The translations under genes were made by a program, and so were the position numbers. A stretch of 64,000 bases of DNA from Paguma larvata (Eukaryota; Chordata; Mammalia; Carnivora; Viverridae): the NCBI GenBank assembly GCA_030068075.1, contig CM057823.1:16774485-16838484 (forward strand), written 5' to 3'. Of this stretch, positions 55,125 to 64,000 are shown in pieces; the stretch's first letter is position 1, and each line of letters opens with the position of its first letter. The notes under the pieces were generated by a model, which saw nothing but the letters and a program-made list of their open reading frames with translations, made no database searches and had not been told where the DNA came from.

Positions 55125-57433
55125 AGTATTCTTCGATTACTCTGATTTAAGAATAAACTGAAAACAAGTTCACTGTGCTATGTGAATGAATACATTTTTG
55201 TATGCTTATACATAATTTGGACTAAGAAAATAAATATAGAGACACTAAGGTATTTTAATTTGCCTTATATCTCACAAACTTTAAAAAAATACAAAGTACG
55301 TTCTGGAAACAAAAAAAATATTTAAATCTGAATATAAGTTTACTTAGTGTTAATATAGCATGTTCGAAACCTTTGTGCACAAGGTGTAACTAGAGACTGG
55401 GATTAACACCGTTGACATGATATAAGGATTGATGTATAGTAAATAAGATATTAAAAAAATATGATATAATCAACTGTTACTATTTTTTTTTTCCTGAGTG
55501 TGCTACCTTAAAGCTTCTACAATTCATAGTATGACATGGAATTTATTGTTTCCAAGATTTTATTATACAACACTTGACATTTTAAACACAATTATTGTCT
55601 ATAATTTGACTTTTGCTTCTTTGTTTAAAAAATAAAAAAACAGAAAATGTTATTATATAAAAAAGGTTAAAAAAAAGAAAATGTGACTATCAAATCAAGG
55701 TTCTCTATGATCCTGTCTGAAATTTAAAAGCAACTTTGGCATTTAGAGTTAAAATGGTAAAAATAACATAAATATCTTTAAAACCTTGTCATAATTGCCT
55801 TGGATATGGCTTTTACTTTTGCTTCCAGAAGAATGCAACATATCAAATTTTAAATGACTTTATTTGCTTGCCTCTGAAGCATTAATCCCTCTTCCATACA
55901 CAATAGTCATCCAGTCAGGTAGGCTAATAGACTTGAAATTTTTAAGTGAAAGTAATTTCTCACCAGGAAACATCAACAGCCATCTCCAAGGTGAGATAGC
56001 TCCAGAGGCCTTTTGAGTCACGCAGAATTTGTGACTAAATTAGATTCAATGCATAGGAAATGTGCAATCAGACTGAACTCCTTGACAGAATAAACATTAA
56101 ACTGGAATACAAGGACTTGCAGCTATACATCTTAATACATTTAAAATATCAGTATGTAAAATAGAGAAATGCAAATCACTTTTTTTCTTTCTGCTGACAA
56201 TCAAAATTAAAAACAAAGAAAGATAATCCCTAAAGTGATAGCCATTGAGGTTTCAACGCTTTATTATCGATAGTGTTTAAACGCTCTTCTGGTAATAGAA
56301 TTCATTGGATTATTTTTGAAGTAAATGCAATGTTGTTGCATTCAGAAGATGATAAATGGGAAAATTTTAATCCAGTGAAGAGATATAAAAACAGAGTAAT
56401 ACAGGATTAGGATTTTATATGTATTATATAATAAACGTAAAATGTAGCAGCTGTCAAGAGCTTAAAGTAATGACGGGGCAAGAAAGGCTTACAATTGTTC
56501 GCAGGAGAATGTTATCTAAGTCCCAAAACTGAAGCTTTTCATCGTTTATCAAAATGTAGGCAATGCAAAAGATACCAGATGAACACTTACGGAAAGAAAC
56601 CTATTGTATAAATTTGGCTAAAAACTTCAAATTTACAACTTGGGATTTATTTGTATAAAAACTGTGAGAAAATTACATTTCATTGGGAGGACTGTGTACT
56701 TCTACTGACGAGTACTGCAATATTACAAATTTTCCTAAACAATTAGGTAAATATTGTAACTTTCCCCAATATCAGAGAGCATCTTAACAGTTGTGACTAG
56801 TGTGTTATTTCTAGCTTGATGTATTTGCCCAATAAGATAATTTCCCATACAATTAGGAATATAGGCCAAATAGTTTCAGTCAGAGAAATTCTCTTTGGAA
56901 CACTTAGGATATACTATTTTATATTTAATATGCCTAAGAAGTTTGGGGCTTATCATCATGAATAATATCCTCCTTCATATGAAATTACACTCTTATGAAA
57001 GTAAAATAAGAGCCAGAAAGGTGTAGTGGAAAGTGGATTGATAATTAAAAGGCTCAAGTGCTAGTTCAAGTTTTGTTACTAACTAGAGAAGTTAATTTAC
57101 CTCACACCCAAAAAAAGCTATTGGCTTTGCTAATTTGTAAAGGTTTTCCAGTTTCAAACCTTATTACTTTAATGCCCATCTTAGTATTCTGGGGAAAAAA
57201 AAAAACATTAAAAACACTTCTTTGTGACAAAAGATGCTACAGATATTAGAACCTGGTTAATCTAATGGTAATCTATTAACAGAAAAAAAACGGAATTTAA
57301 GCTACAACCATCTCTAGCCACTTTTGCCTCTTGTGATTATCCCATAATATGGCTTTGGTCAGTAAAACACATTGATAGACCATTTTGAAGGGTGAGGCCT
57401 GGAAGGAAAAAACAAATTAAAAATAAGAAATCT
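55125..57433. other. AT-rich unassigned DNA, 2.3 kb
   Basis: No gene, SINE, L1 or LTR recognised. Short A/T runs only. The 63-codon frame at 57058-57249 has no recognisable feature. Confidence 0.4.
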
Positions 57434-57435
57434 AA

Positions 57436-57541
57436 GGGTCACCTGGCTGGCTCAGTCAGAAGAGCATTTGACTACTGATTTCAGGATCATGAGTTCAAGC
57501 TCCAAGTTGGGTGCAGAGATTACTTAAATAAATTAAAAAAG
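57436..57541 (+). mobile_element. Short older-type carnivore tRNA-Lys SINE
   Basis: 'gggtcacctggctggctcag' then 'cagaagagcatttgactact', 'atgagttcaagctccaagtt' and the direct ending 'gattacttaaataaatta'. It has no CT-rich middle. This form resembles the older SINEC type shared across carnivores rather than the feliform type. First of three in a row. Confidence 0.85.
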
Positions 57542-57548
57542 GGGACCT

Positions 57549-57742
57549 GGGGTCACCTTGGTGGCTCAGTCAGTTAAGCACCCGACTGTGGCTCAGGTCA
57601 CAAGCTCATGGTTTGTGAGTTCGAGCCCTGCATCAGCCTCTCTGCTGCCAGGGCAGAGTCTGCTTTGGAGCCTGTGTCTCAATGTCTGTCTCCCCCTTCT
57701 CCACTCATGCTCTCTCTCTCAAAAATAAAGAAACATTTAAGA
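57549..57742 (+). mobile_element. tRNA-Lys SINE, second of three
   Basis: 'ggggtcaccttggtggctca', 'gagttcgagccctgcatcag' (about 57616), 'ctctgctgccagggcagagt', CT-rich part and 'aaaataaagaaacatttaag' tail. Confidence 0.92.
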
Positions 57743-57749
57743 AAGCAGG

Positions 57750-57958
57750 TGGGCGCCTGGGTCGTTCAGTCCATTAAGTGTCAACTCTTGATTTTAGCTC
57801 AGATCACGATGGCACGGTTTGTGGGTTGGAGACCCGTGCCAGGCTCCATGCTGGCAGTGCTTAACCTGCCTGGGATTCTCTCTCTCTCTCACTTTCTGCC
57901 CCTCCCCTGCTCTCTCTTTCTCTCTAAATAAATACACTTTAAAAATTAATTAAAAAAT
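57750..57958 (+). mobile_element. tRNA-Lys SINE, third of three
   Basis: 'tgggcgcctgggtcgttcag', 'tttgtgggttggagacccgt' (about 57818, B box changed), 'gctggcagtgcttaacctgc', CT-rich part and 'aaataaatacactttaaaaa' tail. Same orientation as the preceding two. Confidence 0.92.
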
Positions 57959-57999
57959 ACTAAAAAATAAGAAAATTAAGTATTGAATTCTCCCGGGTT

Positions 58000-58608
58000 C
58001 GAAAAAGGAAAGAAATGCTCCTTTATGTTAAAGCATTTACTTTAGAACCTTGCAGTTGTGAAATATTTTCTGCTCCTTTGAGATGTATGTAAATCTTTTT
58101 ATGAAAGCTAAATAAACTTGCCAGCTTTACTACCATTGGGATGTCTTTTTCTTAAGGACCTAGGAGCCATCTCTTTGAGATGTAAGCATCAAGGAAGATA
58201 TCATCTTATGCCCCATTCTCTGTGGAGGTAAAAGCCTAATTTCAGGTGGTTCCTGGATCCAAGTTGCAAATCGACCCCATTACAAATATGGAGAAATGCA
58301 TCTTTGCTTTGGATAAGGCAGTTAGTGAATACATGGTTGCCCAAATTAGCAGGTGAATTTCAGGTGAACTATCTGTGCCAAATGATGCTGCTGTCTTCCT
58401 TGAAGACTAGTTACTGCTTATCTTGAGAAAATATATGGAATGTGTTCTATCTGCTTGGCTGTGTAAGAGGCTGAGATTTCTTTCGTCTTTGCAACCCCTT
58501 TAGTGGGTTGCCTGTGAGGCACATCATATTGTAGGGTAAGGTATATCCACTAATAAAACTTACCTCGCTCTTCTACTTTGTGGAGAGGCTTTTGTTGTTG
58601 TTTGCTTG
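58000..58608 (+). mobile_element. LTR-like interspersed repeat, copy 2 (probable solo LTR)
   Basis: It shares an ordered 170-200 base segment with 42385-42615 ('agcatttactttagaacctt' about 58033, 'cttaaggacctaggagccat' about 58152, 'gcatcaaggaagatatcatc' about 58186). Downstream it has features of an LTR 3' half: a C/T-containing 'gtgggttgcctgtgaggcac' (about 58504), then AATAAA at about 58552-58557 and 'cttacctcgctcttctactt'. A SINE is inserted just after. Family not named from memory. Confidence 0.55.
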
Positions 58609-58821
58609 CTTGTTTTGCTTTTGAGAGAGAGAGAGAGAGACAGAGAGAGAGAGAAAGAGAGAGAGTGCAGGAGCAGGAAGGAGGAGAGGGAGAGAGAATC
58701 TGAAGCAGACTCCACACCCAGTGCGAGCCAGGACACGGGGTTGGTCTCATGACCTTGAGATAATGACCTGAGCGAAAATCAAGAGATGGACACTTAAATG
58801 ACTGAGCAACCCAGGTGTCCC
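58609..58821 (-). mobile_element. tRNA-Lys SINE, minus strand
   Basis: GA microsatellite-like start (58623-58670), 'gaatctgaagcagactccac' (about 58696), and inverted head 'ataatgacctgagcgaaaat' ending 'gcaacccaggtgtccc'. 'ttgtttgc' / 'ctgtttgt' flanks could be a target-site duplication. Confidence 0.9.
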
Positions 58822-61540
58822 TGTTTGTTTTTTAAGTTGATAGGATATTTTGATTTTACTTCTATTTCCTTAAAAGGCCCATAGGTCATACTGTAAAGAA
58901 ACTGTCCAACAAAGAGATTGAGTCTCAGTTCTGCATAACTGCCCAAGGAAAATTAAGAACAGATTTCAAGAGAAGAGTAAGAGTGAGAGAACCAGCAAAC
59001 ATGGTAAGATGCCAGAACCTACCATGTTGGCTACTGAGAAACTTCCAGGGGGATGACAGTCCAAAATAAAACAGAGATACCCTAATTAAATTTTAAGTTG
59101 TTCAACATTTCAAAATCTTCAGATTTTGTTTTATTGAAATAAAAACAATCCTGCGGTGATTCTATCATAGAAGCTAAAAAATTGGGCAAAAAAAATGCAA
59201 TATGAAAGAATTTAGAAAAGAATAGGACATTAAAAATGCTATACTTAACTTAATCCAGGTTCTTAAACAAGATGTTGGAGCCAAAAGATAACATAATTAA
59301 TTCCCCATCATGAGTCCTGGGATTTCAGGAGGGATGCTTGAATTGGTCCATTTCTCTTGACTCCCAAAGGACAGAGCATCCCTGGCTTACATCTAGGTCC
59401 ATCAGCACGGTCTACATAATACTAATCATGATTTAAAAAAATTTGGGAGAACTATAATCTTGTGTAAAAGAGGTGGAACAATTGCTAAACTTTTGAGGAT
59501 AAATGAGAGCATCTGTGGAAGTGGATTTTTTATTACAGGGCAACACTTGCAGAATGTGGAAGTGTCTAGGCTGTAAAGCATCAATCAACCTAGTAGTAAG
59601 TAACGCCGTAAAATTCAGTCTTGATTTCAAGATCTCAAGTATTTTGCACGGTGTCAGGAAATAGGACTGACCCTTAACCATCTCAGTAAGATGGGTGCTT
59701 GCGAAGTGGAAAGTGGGCTTTGAAAGAGAGATCTGGAGTACTTATTACTATAAACAAGCAAGTGGAAACAGAATGATTAATCACACAAATGTAAGAAGAT
59801 GTATTTATACATCAAGCAGGTCCCATTAGTCACATATGTGCCGTCCTCCATCTACATCAAAAATTCCTGTTGCTATATTGGTTTTACATACAAATTAACT
59901 TCTTGTTTACCAATGACTTACTTTGTCCAGTATTAGTATGGAGACTGTGCCAATATATATGTATAAAATGACCAATGGACAACGCCCAGGGACCTATGGA
60001 ATGACTGAGCATCTTTTGTATCTATGCCTCTCGTGGGTAGTAATTTTGAGAAAGTTTCTTCACCATTAAGCTCTTATAAATTGAGGAAAGTTTTTGTTGA
60101 GTTTGTAACTATCTGAGGTAAAAAACTAAAACCTGAGATTCAGGATATGGAAACACTGCTGTCTTTGAAATGGTTGGAGGGTTTGTTCATGGTTAATAAA
60201 GTCTCAGGAAAGAGAAAGTAATTATAGGGAAGTAAAAGCCAGGAGTTAGGAGACTAGAGTGTACTGTACACTCCTATTTCTATAACCACTACATTTTCAG
60301 GAAATACTGATATATTACAAAATACTTTAAGGAAGTACATTTTTTGGTACAAACCAATAAAGTGACTCAGTTCTGAATTTTTTCTCTCTCTCTCCATAAA
60401 AATATATTTTACCCCAGAAACACATTTCACAAAAGCAAACAGATTTTTAATAAAACCGTTACCTATTAATATAAAGTTTGCTGTTCCTGTTTTCCAAACA
60501 TTATTATTGAATTTAAAAATAAGAATAGCAAAAACCATATAAATAATAAATAAATAATAAAATTTCAAATATGTTAATTTGCAAGGAAAACAACATAAAT
60601 ATAATATTTACATGTTACTGCTGGCCTTAATGGGTGTGTGTACACGTATTATGTGTACACGTAGTATTCTTAGAATGTGACTACTACACACTGAAATATA
60701 TTGACCCATAGATAAAAATGTTTATTAATTAAAAATTTGTTTCAATAAAGCCAAACTTAAAATGTGCTATGGTAGCAGATTACAGAATTTGGAAAAATCA
60801 CTTAAGATCCTGTAAAAGTTATTGTGGAATAGAACACAACTATTTTAAAAATTTTTCAGAGCATTGAAACTAAAATCCCCCATTAAGTTCCCAAGGAATT
60901 TTTTTTTTTTTACATTGATTTATATTTTGAAACTTTACCATAACGTGGCCCATGTAGCATTAGGTACAATTCAGTTGCAGTGCGGCAAAAGAAATACTAA
61001 CTCACTCTCTTGAATTCTGACTACTTGCTTCTCTCTCAGCAAGTTTACATAGTATTGTGTCTGCTTTCCCACATGATTTTAGTTGTTACAAAATAACTAC
61101 ATCAATTAATCGATTAAGCCCCAAAGTAAATATATATTATATATTATACATATATATAATATATATACTAGTGTAGTATTCATAAAATGCTGTTTGATGG
61201 TTGTTCTTCAGGAAGCTTTTTTTTTTTTTTTTTTTCCTGAAACATGAAAAACCTTACCCGGAAATAGCGAGAAGTATTGCTACAGTGACAAATCAATCTC
61301 TTTCTTGGATCCATGTTCGGCACAGCAGAAAGCTTAAAATAGATGGTATTCAAGAAATCAAACTAAAACTTCATAATGGAAAAAAACATGGAAGCATTTT
61401 TGATGTGAAGAATAAAAAAATAAATGTATTACAATATATCTAATAAATCTAATTGTAATCAAATAAACTTTATATATTAAGAAAATCAAGAGGGTATATA
61501 TTTTCATTCTCATGTTAGAAAACATATATTTTTAAAATAT
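58822..61540. other. Unassigned DNA, 2.7 kb
   Basis: No gene recognised. 59280-59740 is less AT-rich and could be decayed retroviral internal sequence or single-copy DNA; I cannot decide. A tandem 15-base repeat with GTGTACAC palindromes lies at 60637-60666. An (AT)n-rich stretch lies at about 61128-61168, and a T run of about 21 at about 61217-61237. An 80-codon frame at 61201-61443 starts inside that T run and is judged to be chance. Confidence 0.4.
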
Positions 61541-61748
61541 ATTTTCTTTTTTCGTGTTTATTTTTGAGAGGGAGAGACAGAGCACAAGCAGGGGAGGGGC
61601 GGAGGGAGGGAGAGACACAGAATCCAAAGCAGGCTCCAAGCTCTGAGCTGTCAGCACAGAGCCCAACGCAGGGCTCAGACCCACAAGTCATGGGATCATG
61701 ACCTGGGCCAAAGTTGGATGCTTAACTGACTGAGACACCTAGGAGCCT
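61541..61748 (-). mobile_element. Feliform tRNA-Lys SINE, minus strand
   Basis: Tail 'cgtgtttatttttgagaggg', GA-rich segment, 'aagcaggctccaagctctga' (about 61626), 'gcagggctcagacccacaag' (about 61668) and inverted head ending 'gagacacctaggagcctc'. 'aaatatatt' occurs on both flanks. Confidence 0.93.
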
Positions 61749-63349
61749 CTAAATATATTAATTTTCTGTCAAAAACCATCTATGGTGTTCAAGAATGTTA
61801 GGGATGACCACTAGGCTATGAATCAATGGGGGACTAAACATTTTTTTGGCTTCCTCTATTTTTCTGCATGCATTTTGTATCTTGGAAATCCCGTCTTTTC
61901 TGTCCCTATATCTACAGTAATCTCCCTCTTGTGTTTCTCTACTTATTTTTCAAGCCCTGCCTTAGAATATTGGTTTTGTTTTTGATTCTCCATAAGTATA
62001 ATCAGCTATTTCCTGAGCTCTATTTACAAACATTTTAACGCAAACTATTGGCATAGCGTTGATTATTTTGTGCTTATATATAATATATAAATATATTTGT
62101 AATATATCAGCCTATATATGTATATATGTATTTGATGTGTCTTGCGCCCTTCAAAATTAGCTTCTTGTGCACTGGTCACGCCCTACTTCCTATTACAGCG
62201 TATGTCACAGTGTATAAAATATTGTGTTCATTCAAGATGTGCCATTTGTGAGGACAACACTGAATTCATTCTCCTTTAAGAAATCTGAAACAAAGGAGGA
62301 ATGATAAATCTATTGTAAAAAGGAATTCGTCATGACACTTATTTGAATAACAATCATTTTACAATGACAAGTTATACCCATGGTAGTTTATAGTACAACC
62401 CAAAAAATCCTTCATCGGATATTAGCAAGTGTAACTTAATTCACATTATCTCATAATGTGTTGGAACTACAAAAACAAAGTAGGATTTTGTCTTGATGAC
62501 TAAAGAACATTGGGGAATTGACATACTGAAGTGCTCTCGAGCAGTCATACGGTTTCTAATGACAGCCTCCCCACAGGGATCTTCTGTTCATAAAAACAGC
62601 TATTACTATTCACAGTTGTATCTCATGCCAGCCCAGTGAAACTTGTGAATGTTGTAATCAGTGGTAATTGAAAATGTTAATAACATTAAAATTTAATTTG
62701 GACAAAGGTGTCAGACACCAGCACTTGAGATACCTCTCTTGGCACATTGCTAGCACGGGCTAAATATCCAAGTATACTAATAAATGAACGCTGAGTCAGG
62801 TAAAAACACAATTCGTCAAGGAAAATTATAATACAAAACACATCAGTTTCCTTCCTGATGCAGTGGTTCTAAAACAAAAACTGTCATGTCACAGTCGCTT
62901 AACAAAATGAATGAAGCAAGAATAAAGGCATAATACATTTCTACATGAAAATAAAACAGACGTGGCACAAAAGGATTGAGAGCATGAAAAAAAATATATA
63001 GGAATGAACTCTTTTCAATCTGACACATTCAAAAGGAATCCTCTGCTAATTTTAGCCTTCTTTTGACCTTGTACTTATTGTATTCAGAAATGTTATTTTG
63101 GTATACTTTCTCTTGCCCTCATTCTCTCTGTCTCTCCTCTAGTAATAATTAGCACATGTTTTTGAGTTCTACTCTCAAAAATCAATATTATATAATAAGC
63201 ACATTTGCACTTGCTAAAAGAACATAGTTAAATTTAGAGATAGTAAAATAAAATCAAACAAATATTTTCTCTAGCATATGATTGATTTAATTAACATACT
63301 ACTTTGTGGTAATTGTAGATTCACATGCAGGTGTGTAAAAAATAAAATA
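61749..63349. other. AT-rich unassigned DNA, 1.6 kb
   Basis: No gene recognised. A TATA-rich stretch lies at about 62076-62130. The minus-strand 61-codon frame at 62843-63028 has no recognisable feature. Confidence 0.4.
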
Positions 63350-64000
63350 TATAACTATATAAAACTCTAATGTCACAGTCTGGACACTGACATCGAATAG
63401 CCAAGATGCAGAACATTTCCATCATTAGAATCCTAAACATTGCCCGTGTAAGCCGTATATTTCTCTACTGACTGCCTCCTCCTGTAAACACCTGGCCACC
63501 TCGATTTCTTCCATTTTCTATAATTCTGTCATTTCAGGAATGTTATACAAAGGGAATAATAAAGAATACAACTTTAGGTCCTCTTTTTGTTTCATTCAGT
63601 ATAATTTCCTGAAAATTCATCCAGGTTTTTGTGTGAATCAATAATTTATTCTTTTAATTGGTGAGTAGTATTCCATAGTATGGCGGTACTCTGGCTTGCT
63701 CAACTATTACTGTATCGAAAGATATTTGGGTTGTTTTCAAATTCTGGCCAGTACAAATAAAACTACCATAAACATTTATGTACAGGTCTCATGTGAACGT
63801 AAGTTTTCACGTCTCTAGAACACATGCCCAGAGTGCAATTACTGCACTGGTTGATTGTTAGATACTTAGTTTTATATTAAAAACAGCCAGATTAATCTCC
63901 AGAGTGCCTGTCCCACTTTTGGCTTTCCACCGGCAATGGAGGAGTGATCCAACTTCTTTATATTCTCATCAACCTTGGTAGTGACATTTTTTCCTTTTTT
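63350..64000 (-). mobile_element. Old LINE-1 (L1MB-like) 3' end, minus strand, runs off the window
   Basis: 'ttctataattctgtcatttc' (about 63516), 'ggaatgttatacaaaggg' (63538), 'gtgagtagtattccatagta' (about 63661), 'taccataaacatttatgtac' (about 63763), 'aatctccagagtgcctgtcc' (about 63894) and 'ttctcatcaaccttggtag' (about 63963) are the inverted L1M 3' UTR and ORF2 C-terminal region. The element continues beyond base 64000. Confidence 0.82.

Noticed and set aside
59280..59740. Possible retroviral internal (gag/pol) sequence
   Set aside because: Composition is less AT-rich, but no conserved retroviral motif could be read in any frame; left unassigned.
61217..61237. T run of about 21 as the tail of a minus-strand retrocopy
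   Set aside because: No recognisable parent sequence or target-site duplication beside it.
61201..61443. 80-codon frame considered as a processed pseudogene or HTH-like fragment
   Set aside because: It begins in a T run, is Lys/Ile-rich as expected from AT-rich DNA, and matches no family that I can name. The T run is bracketed by the short inverted repeat ttcagga/tcctgaa, but no retrocopy structure is visible.

Overview
This window looks like non-coding nuclear DNA from a carnivore, most likely a cat (Felidae). The main evidence is a set of about 26 tRNA-Lys-derived SINEs. Most of the well-preserved ones have the feliform 3' half: a 'gctctgtgctgacagctcagagcctggag'-type middle, a CT-rich stretch ending in ctctctctc, then an aaataaataaacatt tail. 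Carnivore-type LINE-1 copies, older mammalian L1M, L2, MIR, MER5A-like and LTR relics fill much of the rest. I found no protein-coding host gene, no RNA gene, no CRISPR array and no bacterial-type feature. All open frames I examined are either decayed retrotransposon coding sequence, frames through low-complexity repeats or SINEs, or short chance frames in AT-rich DNA. Repeat family names come from recalled consensus sequences, not a search, so subfamily names are approximate and edges are usually good to about 10-30 bases.

Layout. 1-2160: old L1M ORF2 sequence (+) carrying two SINEs. 2715-4340: 3' part of a younger L1 on the minus strand. 5.1-8.8 kb: SINEs and an old MaLR-like solo LTR holding a purine-rich expansion of about 250 bases. 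10.85-14.1 kb: L1M 3' ends (+) with nested SINEs. 14.85-17.1 kb: a younger L1 (+) inserted into an older L1M. 17.1-22.2 kb: ancient MIR, L2 and MER5A-like fragments with SINEs. 22.2-29.0 kb: mostly AT-rich unassigned DNA, with an isolated solo-LTR-like element near 24.3-25.2 kb. 29.5-40.8 kb: L1-dominated block with an L1M 3' end, a 3.7 kb L1 (+), and tail-to-tail with it a 6 kb L1 (-) that keeps its 5' UTR and ORF1 but has lost its 3' end. 41.8-52.6 kb: several minus-strand L1 fragments, SINEs and AC microsatellites. 52.8-54.4 kb: a long, old L2 copy (+) with recognisable reverse-transcriptase sequence. 54.9-61.7 kb: SINEs including three head to tail, and a second copy of an LTR-like repeat also present near 42.4 kb. 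63.35-64.0 kb: an L1M (-) running off the window.

No genes act together here. The relations that can be read are insertion order (SINE into L1, young L1 into old L1M, MER5A-like element into L2, SINE into MIR) and L1-style target-site duplications around several SINEs. I see no undescribed functional system. The observations most worth checking are the 5'-complete but 3'-less L1, the large inverted L1 pair, the purine tract, the solo LTR with YY1/E2F-like motifs, the unnamed two-copy LTR-like repeat, a tiny insertion flanked by a 17-base direct repeat, and two non-repetitive stretches that could be conserved non-coding elements.
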